This document shows, piece after piece, positions 33,600 to 41,563 of a stretch of 64,000 nucleotides of DNA. Origin of the DNA: Oscillospiraceae bacterium (lineage in GTDB: Bacteria > Bacillota > Clostridia > Oscillospirales > JAAYOS01); assembly GCA_031264245.1 (NCBI GenBank), contig JAISEG010000005.1, positions 248,001 to 312,000 of the forward strand. Direction: 5' to 3'. The position numbers and the translations under genes are program-made. Numbering within the stretch: the stretch's first letter is position 1; each line of letters starts with the position of its first letter. Under the pieces are notes generated by a model. That model saw nothing but the letters and a program-made list of their open reading frames with translations, searched no databases and was not told the DNA's origin.

Positions 33600-33700
33600 A
33601 ATGCCAATCAGGTAAAAACATAGACAAGCCCTTCGGGGCGTAAAAGCATATATCCAACTTTTTCGCCCCGAAGGGCTATGTTTATAACCTGGATTGGTAT
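33600..33700. repeat. Palindromic element, ACCAATCAGGT family, copy 1
   Basis: Inverted ends (ATGCCAATCAGGT, ACCTGGATTGGTAT) and inner arms (CCCTTCGGGGCG / CGCCCCGAAGGG). About 101 bp. It supplies the final codons YQSRL and the TAA stop of the M42 paralogue 2 gene. Copy 2 at 55281-55380 is nearly identical in reverse orientation. Confidence 0.85.
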
Positions 33701-34698
33701 AAATACGCAGCGGCAAGGCTGTATATGCTCTCAAAATCCCTGATACACGCCACCGAGGACGGCGAGTGTATATACCGCACCGCGGCGGAAATCGCCGCCG
33801 ACCTCACTCCCCCGCGTGAGCGCTGCACCGCCCCCGCGTCGGTGCCGCCCGAAATAACATTTTTCGTCTGCCAGGCAATACCCTTCTCCACGGCAAGTCC
33901 TGTCAGCTCCCTGTACAGCTCCGGGGAATAGAGTGTCCCGCCGTCCATAAACGGTATAACCGCGCCCCTTCCCGGCGCGCACACCCTTCTGTGTTCGTCC
34001 GTCCCAGGCAGGTCGCCCGCCGTAGTCCCCTCGAGTATTATCGCGGTCTCCGGCGCGAGCCTGTGCGCCGCCGGTCCCGCGCCCCGAAGCCCGACCTCCT
34101 CCTGAACGGTAAAGACATACCAGCAGTCCACCCTCGGTCCGTCCTTTAGCAGCTTGAGCATCACCGCGCAGCCTATCCGGTCGTCTATCGCCTTCGCCTT
34201 GAGCATACCGTCTCCAAACTCCACACACCCCGAATCGAACGCGGCATAGTCGCCGGGAGCGGTCAACTTCCCTGCGGCTTCCCTGTCCTTTGCACCGACG
34301 TCGATATACAGCTCGTTAATCTCCGGAGTCTTTTTCCGCTCCTCCGGCTTTGTCAGATGCACCGCCTTTATCCCTATGACGCCGGGCAGCCTGTTAACCC
34401 CCACCCGCACCCGCTTTCCGATAATTACCCGGGCGTCTATGCCGCCCACCGCCGCAAATTTCAAATACCCGTCCTCGGTTATGCTCTTGATTATAAACCC
34501 GACCTCGTCCATGTGCGCCGCGAACATAAGCTTCCTTTTCGCCGCCGCGCCGCTCCCATGGACATACAGGTTGCCCAGCACATCCTCAAATATCTCGTCG
34601 GCGTAGGGTTCGGCTTCTTTTCTTATAAATTCCCTGACATTTTCCTCGAAGCTGGACACGCCGTCTATTTCACAAAGTTTTTTCAAAAGCTCCAGCAT
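33682..34698 (-). CDS. M42 family metallopeptidase (paralogue 2)
   Basis: 338 residues with the M42 motif set: AAHMDEVGF, DDRIGCAV, VQEEVGLRGAG, LEGTTAGDLP, SGGTDAGAVQ and VRYIHSPSSV. The last five residues and the stop codon lie inside a palindromic element, so the original C-terminus has probably been replaced after the final helix (IYSLAAAYL). Middle of three tandem paralogues. Confidence 0.93.
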   Translation of the reverse strand: MLELLKKLCEIDGVSSFEENVREFIRKEAEPYADEIFEDVLGNLYVHGSGAAAKRKLMFAAHMDEVGFIIKSITEDGYLKFAAVGGIDARVIIGKRVRVGVNRLPGVIGIKAVHLTKPEERKKTPEINELYIDVGAKDREAAGKLTAPGDYAAFDSGCVEFGDGMLKAKAIDDRIGCAVMLKLLKDGPRVDCWYVFTVQEEVGLRGAGPAAHRLAPETAIILEGTTAGDLPGTDEHRRVCAPGRGAVIPFMDGGTLYSPELYRELTGLAVEKGIAWQTKNVISGGTDAGAVQRSRGGVRSAAISAAVRYIHSPSSVACIRDFESIYSLAAAYLYQSRL

Positions 34699-34771
34699 AA
34701 TATTCCCGCCGCATTAATGCTCCCATGCAGTCCCGCCGCGGCTCCCCTTCCAAAAATCGAGCGCTCTTAAA

Positions 34772-35794
34772 TTATGATGAAAACGAAAGCACAAACTCGC
34801 TTAGCAGCTTCGCCCCCGCCTCAAGGTCGTCCAAATTTATCACCTCGACCGCCGTGTGCATATACTTCAGCGGCAGCGAGATTATAACCGTCGCGGTCCC
34901 GAGCGCGGCCACCTGCATGGTGTTCGCGTCCGTCCCGCTTTTCCCCTCCATGACCTCGGGCTGGTACCCCAAATTGTGCGTCCCGCACAGTTCGATAAGC
35001 TTGTTCGCCAGCCGCCGGTTTGTGTTTGGCCCCAGCGAAACCGGCACCCCCGCGCCCTGCTTTAACGTCCTGTCCTTCTGCCCGTCCGGCGTCTCGGCGT
35101 GACATACGTCAACCGCTATCGCGTAATCGGGAGCCTCGGCGTACCCGCCTGTCTGCGCCCCCCGCGCCCCGACCTCCTCCTGAACGCTCGCCTGGATAAT
35201 CAGCTCGGCGTCTATCTCCTTACCCTCCAAAAGCTCCAGCACCCTCAGAAGCATCACCACGCAAGCCCTGTCGTCCAGCGCCTTACCGGAAAAAAGCCTT
35301 TCCCCCAGCGGCAGGCAGCGCTCGGAGAAAACGGCAAGGCTTCCGACCTTCACCCTCTTTTCCGCCTCCTCCCGGGAAAATCCGATATCTATACACAGGT
35401 CGTCCTGCTCCATCGCCTTTTTGCTTTCCTCCGCCGTTTGAAGGTGGGGCGGTATGCTGGAAATAACCCCGTGCAACGGCGGGTCGCAGAGCACAGTCAC
35501 CTCCCTCGCGGGAAGCACCCGCGGATCCACACCCCCTATGCTGCGAAACCGCAGAAAGCCTTCCTCAAGCTTCGTGACCATAAAGCCTATCTCGTCCATG
35601 TGCGCCGACATGAGTATTTTGGGCGCGCCCGCCCCTTTAGCCCTTCTCACTCCGTGTACATTGCCCAAACGGTCGCGGCTCACCCCGTCGCAGAGCGGCT
35701 CCATCAGCTCCGCCACCCTCCGCCCAAGCTCCCGCTCATATCCGGACGGAGCGCACAGGGTACACAGCTCGGACAAAATCCTTGTAATCTCCAT
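34772..35794 (-). CDS. M42 family metallopeptidase (paralogue 3)
   Basis: 340 residues from the ATG before EITRILSELCTLCAPSGYE, the normal M42 N-terminus; the longer frame to 35845 would cross an inverted repeat. Motifs: SAHMDEIGF, DDRACVVM, VQEEVGARGAQ, VDVCHAETPDG, GKSGTDANTMQ and LKYMHTAVEV. It differs most from the other two, notably at DVCHAETP, which suggests a different substrate preference. Confidence 0.93.
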   Translation of the reverse strand: MEITRILSELCTLCAPSGYERELGRRVAELMEPLCDGVSRDRLGNVHGVRRAKGAGAPKILMSAHMDEIGFMVTKLEEGFLRFRSIGGVDPRVLPAREVTVLCDPPLHGVISSIPPHLQTAEESKKAMEQDDLCIDIGFSREEAEKRVKVGSLAVFSERCLPLGERLFSGKALDDRACVVMLLRVLELLEGKEIDAELIIQASVQEEVGARGAQTGGYAEAPDYAIAVDVCHAETPDGQKDRTLKQGAGVPVSLGPNTNRRLANKLIELCGTHNLGYQPEVMEGKSGTDANTMQVAALGTATVIISLPLKYMHTAVEVINLDDLEAGAKLLSEFVLSFSS

Positions 35795-35796
35795 AT

Positions 35797-35881
35797 TAAA
35801 CCGCCATTTCTCAGGCGACACAAAATAGCTATGAATTATGCGCACTCGTCATCCATCGCCTGAGAAATGATAAGCGGTTTA
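35797..35881. repeat. Inverted repeat between murD and the M42 genes
   Basis: Arms TAAACCGC-CATTTCTCAGGCGA and TCGCCTGAGAAAT-GATAA-GCGGTTTA (35797-35818 and 35856-35881) pair with one small bulge. It follows the murD stop by 2 bp and overlaps the leader of the M42 gene. Terminator-like stem without a T-tract. Confidence 0.6.
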
Positions 35882-35882
35882 T

Positions 35883-37253
35883 TTATTTAATCTCGCGGAC
35901 AAGCTCTTTGAACCTGTCGCCTCTCTCGGCAAAGTTTTTAAACATGTCAAACGCCGCACACGCCGGACTCAAAAGCACGATATCCCCGCTTTCCGCGTTC
36001 TCCCTGGCCAAGCGCACAGCCTCCTCAAAGGTCGCCGCGTCGGTCATCGCGGTAAAGCCGCTTTTCTCCGCCGCGCTTCGGATAAGCTTCGCGGTCGCCC
36101 CGCACAAAATCATCAGCTTCACCCTGCCCGCAAGCTCCTCCGCCAGCGGTTCAAAGGGTATGTGCTTGTCGTAGCCCCCCGCTATCAGGATGACCTCCCT
36201 GCCAAAGCTTTTCAGCGCCGCCACCGTCCTTGTCGGAGAGGTCCCGATGGAGTTGTTGTAGTAGCTCACCCCGTCAAGCTCACGAACAAACTCGATCCGG
36301 TGCTCCACCCCCGCGAAGGTCCTTGCCGCCTTCGCCATCGAAGCCGTATCCACATGCCCCCAAAGCGCCGCGACCGCCGCCATGTAGTTTTCCACATTGT
36401 GCATACCCGGGATTTTTATTTCATCTATCGCGATTATTTTGTCCATTTCCCGACCGTGTACGCGGCATATATATCCGTCCTCCAGGCAGAATCCGTCCTC
36501 CAGCTTAGCCGACGAGGAAAAGTAGACTGTCCCCGTCCGGTTTTCCCCGAATTCCCGCGTTATGCCGTTGTCGAAATTTAACACCGCGCGGATATCCCGC
36601 CCGTCCCCAAGGATGTTCCTCTTCGCCGCAACATACTCCTCCATCGAGCTGTGCATATCCAGATGGTTCGGCGTAACGTTGGTCACAACCGCGATGTCCG
36701 GCGGCTTCTTCATGGTCATCAGCTGGAAAGAGGAAAGCTCCACCACGGCAAAGTCGCCCCGCTTCATCTGAGGCGCTTTGTCCAGCAGCGGCGTCCCGAT
36801 GTTCCCGCCGAGCCACGCCCTTTTCCCGTCCGCCTTCAGCATTTCCGCGATTATGCTTGAGGTGGTGGTCTTGCCGTCGCTTCCCGTGATCCCGATTATC
36901 CTGCACGGGCAGACCTCGAAAAAGACCTCCATCTCTGAGGTTATTTTCGAGCCGTTTTTTCTCGCGGTCTCAAGCTGTTCGAGGTCGGGGCGCATACCCG
37001 GCGACCTGTAGATTATGTCCGCATCCAGACCGTCAAGATAGCCGTCCCCCGCGATGACCTTGCAGCCCATAGCCTCAAGCGTACCGTCCGGGTCAATCTC
37101 GCCGGCGGGCTTTCTGTCCCGCGCCTCGACAGCTATGCCTTCCCGCCGCAGTAATTTTATAAGCGGCAGATTGCTCACTCCTACGCCGCATACCGCGACC
37201 CTTTTCCCGCGGTGCGACCCGATAAAATCAGAAAACGTCAACTCCAAGCTCAC
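35883..37253 (-). CDS. murD: UDP-N-acetylmuramoyl-L-alanine--D-glutamate ligase
   Basis: Adds D-Glu to UDP-MurNAc-Ala in peptidoglycan precursor synthesis. 456 residues: N-terminal Rossmann domain (VAVCGVGVSNLPLIKLL), ATP site GSDGKTTT, VVELSSFQL, TNVTPNHLDMH (carbamylated-Lys region), GVEHRIEFV and NNSIGTSPTRTVAAL. It stands outside any mur-fts cluster here, with M42 genes downstream and rnpB divergent upstream. Confidence 0.96.
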   Translation of the reverse strand: MSLELTFSDFIGSHRGKRVAVCGVGVSNLPLIKLLRREGIAVEARDRKPAGEIDPDGTLEAMGCKVIAGDGYLDGLDADIIYRSPGMRPDLEQLETARKNGSKITSEMEVFFEVCPCRIIGITGSDGKTTTSSIIAEMLKADGKRAWLGGNIGTPLLDKAPQMKRGDFAVVELSSFQLMTMKKPPDIAVVTNVTPNHLDMHSSMEEYVAAKRNILGDGRDIRAVLNFDNGITREFGENRTGTVYFSSSAKLEDGFCLEDGYICRVHGREMDKIIAIDEIKIPGMHNVENYMAAVAALWGHVDTASMAKAARTFAGVEHRIEFVRELDGVSYYNNSIGTSPTRTVAALKSFGREVILIAGGYDKHIPFEPLAEELAGRVKLMILCGATAKLIRSAAEKSGFTAMTDAATFEEAVRLARENAESGDIVLLSPACAAFDMFKNFAERGDRFKELVREIK

Positions 37254-37512
37254 TCTCCCCCGTTATTGCTGCGGTCCTTAATAACGTTATGATAACCGTC
37301 CTGCGGTTATCATACCACATGTTTTTGAAAAATGCGACTGCATATACACGAAAAACCGCCCTGTCCGGACATATTTTATCGCTGAAATCCCGGTAAAAAA
37401 CGCCCTTCGCCCGCTATTATATAAAATTCCACGGTCAAATACAATCGATTTTCGCCCTGTTTTTCAGCAAAACCGGGGATTGCGGCGCGCAAAATTAATC
37501 TCGCGTTTTGAG
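37254..37512. other. murD-rnpB divergent intergenic region
   Basis: No gene seen. Holds a stem (ATGATAACCG / CGGTTATCAT, about 37291-37315) some 40 bp upstream of the murD start, without a T-tract; its role is unclear. The rest shows no recognisable feature until the rnpB promoter. Confidence 0.5.
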
Positions 37513-37541
37513 TTGACTTTTTATCGGTGTTTCTATAAAAT
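37513..37541 (+). promoter_or_regulatory. rnpB promoter
   Basis: TTGACT and TAAAAT with a 17-bp spacer, ending about eight bases before the first paired base of RNase P RNA. Confidence 0.7.
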
Positions 37542-37549
37542 CAACTGTG

Positions 37550-37879
37550 TAAGTCAGCCGGACAGCCGCGCGGAGAAATTCGTGAGGAAAGTCCGAGCTC
37601 CACAGGGCATGAATAGCGGGTAACACCCGCCGAAGGCGACTTTAGGACAAGTGCAACAGAAAGAAAAACCGCCGTGTTTTCACGGTAAGGGTGGAAGGGT
37701 GAGGTAAGCGCTCACCGGCCCTTTAGGAGACTAAGGGGCGCTGTAAACTCTATTCGGAGCAACATCGACTCGGGAATCAAGCCTGCCCGGCGCTCCCGGA
37801 CGGATGGCATGAGGCGGTCGGCAACGAACGTCCCAGATAGATGGCTGTCAAAACAGAACTCGGCTTACGGGCTGACTTA
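37550..37879 (+). ncRNA. rnpB: RNase P RNA (bacterial class A-like)
   Basis: Ribozyme that removes tRNA 5' leaders. Conserved blocks: GAGGAAAGTCCGAGCTCC near the 5' end, AGATAGATGGCTGTC and ACAGAACTCGGCTTACG near the 3' end. The ends TAAGTCAGCC and GGCTGACTTA pair as helix P1, which sets the boundaries. About 330 nt, plus strand, divergent from murD. Confidence 0.95.
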
Positions 37880-37880
37880 T

Positions 37881-37923
37881 GCTGAGAACCTGTATTCCCA
37901 ATCCGGGAATACAGGTTCTCAGC
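37881..37923. terminator. Convergent hairpin between rnpB and the HAD gene
   Basis: 19-bp perfect arms starting GCTGAGAACCTGTATTCCC with a five-base loop, starting one base after rnpB and containing the HAD gene stop codon. No T-tract on either strand; likely a bidirectional transcript end or 3' stabiliser. Confidence 0.6.
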
Positions 37924-38677
37924 ACTCCCCGCTGTTCTCGATCAGCTCGATAAACTCCTCCCAATCGGCAATTTCAATGTGCCTGCATACCGGACGCGTT
38001 TCCCTGAGCCTGCAAGCGCCGGTGTACCATATGGGGAATATGCCCGCGTTGGAGGCTCCCATGCAATCATTTTTCGCGCTGCTTCCGCAGTGTATTATTT
38101 CCTCCGCCTGTAATCCCGACCGCCTTATCGCAAGCTCAAACATTCTCTTCGCGGGCTTTCTCAGCATAAAGTCCCCGGACGAGTATACAAATTCAAATGT
38201 ATTCCCCCTGAACATGCGGTTGATTTGCTTCTTGAGAACAGCGCCGGAAACCATATCGTTGCTCACCACTCCCGTGCGTATACCGCCCTTTTTCAAATAT
38301 TCCAGTAGCTTTTCAGCATTTTTTGTCGGATACGCGGCGGACGCTGCCTCCCAGAATATTTCCTCCATCTCGGCAAACGACAGCCTATGCTTAATCGCGT
38401 AATACTCAAGTACATAATAATGTATGGCTGCCAAACGCACCTCTACCAAGCTTGACGGCTTGCCCTCATAGCTCACATACCCGATTTCACTGAAAATGTC
38501 TCTCCAAAGAACACACATCTCCTCTGCCGTCACCCCCAGCGGGTTGTGCTCGGCTCTTGAAAGGATCGCCTTCATTCCTTCCAAAACATCGTATCTGTGC
38601 TTATACACCAAGGTATACCTGTAATCAAACAGAATCATTTTGGGTCTCTTCACCGCTGTCCCCTTTCCGGTCTCCAT
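37919..38677 (-). CDS. HAD-superfamily protein with altered catalytic motifs
   Basis: 252 residues with HAD fold order: motif I FDYRYTLV (D18, but Arg20 where the second catalytic Asp belongs), helical cap, motif II VVSN (139-140), motif III RKP (Lys174), and motif IV GSSAKND (198-204), in which the first Asp of the usual GDSxxND is Ser. Loss of the acid/base Asp predicts little phosphatase activity; it may be a pseudoenzyme or binding protein. The start may be M14 instead. The stop lies in the shared hairpin with rnpB. Confidence 0.85.
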   Translation of the reverse strand: METGKGTAVKRPKMILFDYRYTLVYKHRYDVLEGMKAILSRAEHNPLGVTAEEMCVLWRDIFSEIGYVSYEGKPSSLVEVRLAAIHYYVLEYYAIKHRLSFAEMEEIFWEAASAAYPTKNAEKLLEYLKKGGIRTGVVSNDMVSGAVLKKQINRMFRGNTFEFVYSSGDFMLRKPAKRMFELAIRRSGLQAEEIIHCGSSAKNDCMGASNAGIFPIWYTGACRLRETRPVCRHIEIADWEEFIELIENSGEC

Positions 38678-38696
38678 ACCGGTTTATTTTGAATAA

Positions 38697-39569
38697 TCAT
38701 ACCTTGCCCGCCAGATGCCGCATATAGTGAAATATGTATTGCTGCGCTATTCCCGCGTCCTCTCCAAACATCCTGTAATCAAATTCCTTCCCTCCATAGT
38801 GCCCTTCTATCGCCCGTTTCATCCATACATCCACCGGAAAAGCGTCGGTCCTGCCGCAGCCGAAGAGAAGCGCGCAGCTCGCCACCTTCACCCCCACTCC
38901 GTTTACCCCGGTCAGCTCCTTCATCGCCTCCTCTGTGGACAGCCCGCAAAGCCCGCGTAAATCCACCTTGCCTGTGGAGATATCCCGGGCGGCGCTTAGG
39001 ATATATTTTGCCCTATACCCCGCCCGGAGCGGCGAGAGCGCCTTCTCGTCAAGTCCGGCTATCACCTCCGCCGAAGGGAAGGCGTGATATGTCTCCCCCC
39101 TATATTCCAGTTCCTCCCCATACAGCTCACAGAGCCTTCCGATTATCCCCTTTATCCGTGTTATGTTGTTGCATTGTGAGATAATAAAGGAGCAGAGCGC
39201 CTCCCAACCGTCCTGCCTCAGGATTCTGATTCCCCTGCCGAACTGCGCGGCGGGTGCGGTGAAGCTGTCCGAGGATATCCTTCCCCGCACCGCCTCATAG
39301 TCCCTGCCCAGGTCAAAATATTCATACCATATTTCCAGAAAGTCCTTCTCGGTGGTATCCATGTACACGTCGCCGTCCGTTTCCCACAGCTCCAGAGCCT
39401 TGCCAAAAGCCACCCCGTACCACCTCCCGTTTCCCCGTCTGTCCCAGCGAAAGCATTGACCGCAGTCAAATATAAGCTCGGGCAGAAAGTCCTTGTTGTT
39501 TTTCAGGACAACAAGACCGTCCCGCACCGTGTAATCTTTTAATCCTTCTTTTTTCAACTGCTTATCCAT
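38697..39569 (-). CDS. ogg: 8-oxoguanine DNA glycosylase (OGG1-type)
   Basis: Base-excision repair enzyme for oxidised guanine. 290 residues: N-terminal beta domain (FLPELIFDCGQCFRWDRRG), then the HhH-GPD domain with LTGVNGVGVKVASCALLFG, where the Lys in GVKVA is the catalytic lysine, and the catalytic Asp in FPVDVWMKRAI. AGGTG at ten bases supports the ATG. Transcribed divergently from the DUF6062 gene. Confidence 0.9.
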   Translation of the reverse strand: MDKQLKKEGLKDYTVRDGLVVLKNNKDFLPELIFDCGQCFRWDRRGNGRWYGVAFGKALELWETDGDVYMDTTEKDFLEIWYEYFDLGRDYEAVRGRISSDSFTAPAAQFGRGIRILRQDGWEALCSFIISQCNNITRIKGIIGRLCELYGEELEYRGETYHAFPSAEVIAGLDEKALSPLRAGYRAKYILSAARDISTGKVDLRGLCGLSTEEAMKELTGVNGVGVKVASCALLFGCGRTDAFPVDVWMKRAIEGHYGGKEFDYRMFGEDAGIAQQYIFHYMRHLAGKV

Positions 39570-39595
39570 ATATGCCCCACACCTTTTTTATATTG

Positions 39596-39624
39596 TTGTA
39601 CAGCCTGAGCTTTTCATGTATAAT
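39596..39624 (+). promoter_or_regulatory. Promoter of the DUF6062 gene
   Basis: TTGTAC and TATAAT with a 17-bp spacer, 44 bp before the ATG; it lies within the 5' part of an over-long open frame, supporting the internal start. Confidence 0.65.
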
Positions 39625-39667
39625 GACTATATCATCAATTTTACCTTTAAAGGAGCTTTTTCGCAAT

Positions 39668-40468
39668 ATGATTGAAAAAAATTATACGATACCAATAAAT
39701 GAGCAATTTGAAAAGCTTGACGGCTGCCCCGTATGCGGACTTCACGAAAAGCTTGAAAGGCAAAATCTTGAATACATAATGGGCGCCGCGATGATGGAGC
39801 CGAATGTCCGGGTGGAAACCAACAAAACCGGGTTTTGCGACCGTCACTTTCACGACATGCTCGCAATGACAAACCGCCTGAGCATCGGTCTCCTGCTGGA
39901 AAGCTATCTCGACGAGATCGACAGGCTCACGCGTATAGACAAAGGCTGCGGCGCCAAGGAGCTTAAAGCGCGCGCCGCCGCCCTCACCCGGGCAAACAGC
40001 GCCTGCTTCGTTTGCGAGCGGGTTGAAAGTACTTTAAACAAATTTTGCGAAAATATAGTTTTCCTGTGGAGAAGCGAGCCGGAATTCCGCGAAAAATTTC
40101 AAAAGCAGCCCGAATTTTGCTTCAACCACTCGATGCTTCTTTTTGACAGCGCCGTACGTGTTCTAAAGAGGGGCAAATATGTGAGTCTCTTTGCGGAGGA
40201 CCTCTTCTCGGTCACGAGAAAAAAGCTCACCCCCGTCCGCGAGGACATAGAAAGGTTTAATAAAAGCTTCGACTACCGCAACAGCGGAAAGGACCTGGGG
40301 GACGCAAGGCTCGCCGTCGAGAACGCCGTGGAGTATTTGAGCGCCCTTTCGTATAAGCGAGTGGATAAAGCCGCCGGTGATACTCCCCCCGATACAAGCC
40401 CCGCCCCGGATATCCGAAATTCTGACAAGCCCGCTGAAAACAGGGAAATCCCGAATGTGGGCGAATAG
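39668..40468 (+). CDS. DUF6062 family protein
   Basis: 266 residues from the ATG before IEKNYTIPINEQF; the longer frame from 39572 crosses the promoter. Cys pairs CPVCGL (near 24) and CFVCER (near 119) and His residues in GFCDRHFHDML and CFNHSMLLF could form one or two metal sites. The C-terminus is a hydrophilic, Pro-rich tail (DTPPDTSPAPD). AAAGGAG precedes the ATG at a longish 12 bases. The family has no known function. Confidence 0.82.
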   Translation: MIEKNYTIPINEQFEKLDGCPVCGLHEKLERQNLEYIMGAAMMEPNVRVETNKTGFCDRHFHDMLAMTNRLSIGLLLESYLDEIDRLTRIDKGCGAKELKARAAALTRANSACFVCERVESTLNKFCENIVFLWRSEPEFREKFQKQPEFCFNHSMLLFDSAVRVLKRGKYVSLFAEDLFSVTRKKLTPVREDIERFNKSFDYRNSGKDLGDARLAVENAVEYLSALSYKRVDKAAGDTPPDTSPAPDIRNSDKPAENREIPNVGE

Positions 40469-40471
40469 CCT

Positions 40472-40518
40472 TAATGAATCACTCCCCGCCGCGTAAGCGG
40501 CGGGGAGTGATTCATTAT
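40472..40518 (+). terminator. Strong hairpin after the DUF6062 gene
   Basis: Stem of about 20 bp starting AATGAATCACTCCCCGCCGC with a GTAA tetraloop, four bases after the stop. There is no T-run, so intrinsic termination is probable but not certain. Confidence 0.7.
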
Positions 40519-40623
40519 AATGCCGACAAATTTTACCCAGGTTTTACCCGCACCTGCTTACATCCTTACAAGCCGTATATTAAAATAACCTCGATACAAT
40601 AAAGAGAGGATGTTTTTTAATTT

Positions 40624-41559
40624 ATGAAAATCAATAAGGTCATCAGCATCGCGGCGGTTCTGCTCACAGTATTTATGTTTTTTGGCGGCTGCCAGGAGTC
40701 AAGCGCACCGACCGCGGCTCCAACCGCAACTGATAATGGGAAAGCCGATTGGCCCGCAAAAATCACAATAGTTCAAATGCCGGATGAAAATAACCCGGAC
40801 GCGGGAAGTATTCACGAGGGCTTCCGCACCGAAATGGAAGAATATCTCGGCATAAAAATAGAGGAGCTGGAGGGCTCGGATTACACTGTCGGCATCGAGG
40901 CGATGAAAAGCGGCAAGCTTGAGGTTCTGCTTGTCTCCCCAATGAGCTATTATCAGGCGAAAAGAGTGGCTGATATAGAGCCGCTGGTCACAACCTCGAC
41001 AAACGGAGCCGTCCCTTATAAAACGGTATTTATCACCAGAAGCGACAGGGACGACATCAATTCCCTTGAGGATTTGGAGGGCAAAACCTTCGCCTTCGTC
41101 GACCCGGCGTCCTCCTCCGGCTACCTGTACCCGAAAACAAAGCTTGTAACCGCTCTTGAGCTTGACCCGGAAAAGCTGGAGAACCCGAATTATTTCTTCT
41201 CCACCGTAGCCTACTCCGGAAAGCACGACTCCAGCCTGATGGGAGTGGTCATGGGGGACTATGACGCGGCTGCCGTTGCGTTGCAGATGATAAGCGGCTT
41301 GGCTGACGCCGGCATAATCAACGAGGATGACATCAAGATAATCGGCGAAACCGACGAGATACCCAACGCCTGCTTCGTAATAAGGGCGGATCTGCCGCAG
41401 AGCCTGAAGGACGCCATCAGGGATTTCTATCTGCAATATGACGACAGCGGGTATTTCGAGGCTTTTTACGGTACTCCGGATATGAAATTTGTTGAGGTTC
41501 AGGATTCCGACTATGACGTTGTCACCGAAATGGTCGAGATTCTGAAAATAGAGGAGTAG
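40624..41559 (+). CDS. phnD: Phosphonate/phosphite-type ABC transporter substrate-binding lipoprotein
   Basis: 311-residue PhnD-family lipoprotein. Signal peptide with lipobox FGGC (Cys23), then a Ala/Pro/Thr linker and two-lobe fold with IVQMPDENNPD, SPMSYYQAK, FITRSDRDDINSLEDLEGKTFAFVDPASSSGYLYP and GDYDAAAVAL, all PhnD-like. First of four transport genes. Could bind phosphonate, phosphite, hypophosphite or a phosphate ester; no C-P lyase or phosphite dehydrogenase gene is in the window. Confidence 0.9.
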   Translation: MKINKVISIAAVLLTVFMFFGGCQESSAPTAAPTATDNGKADWPAKITIVQMPDENNPDAGSIHEGFRTEMEEYLGIKIEELEGSDYTVGIEAMKSGKLEVLLVSPMSYYQAKRVADIEPLVTTSTNGAVPYKTVFITRSDRDDINSLEDLEGKTFAFVDPASSSGYLYPKTKLVTALELDPEKLENPNYFFSTVAYSGKHDSSLMGVVMGDYDAAAVALQMISGLADAGIINEDDIKIIGETDEIPNACFVIRADLPQSLKDAIRDFYLQYDDSGYFEAFYGTPDMKFVEVQDSDYDVVTEMVEILKIEE

Positions 41560-41563
41560 AAAA

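Noticed and set aside
40520-40623. Promoter or riboswitch upstream of phnD
   Set aside because: Several TATATT/TACAAT-like motifs exist but none has a proper -35 partner, and no known riboswitch core was seen.
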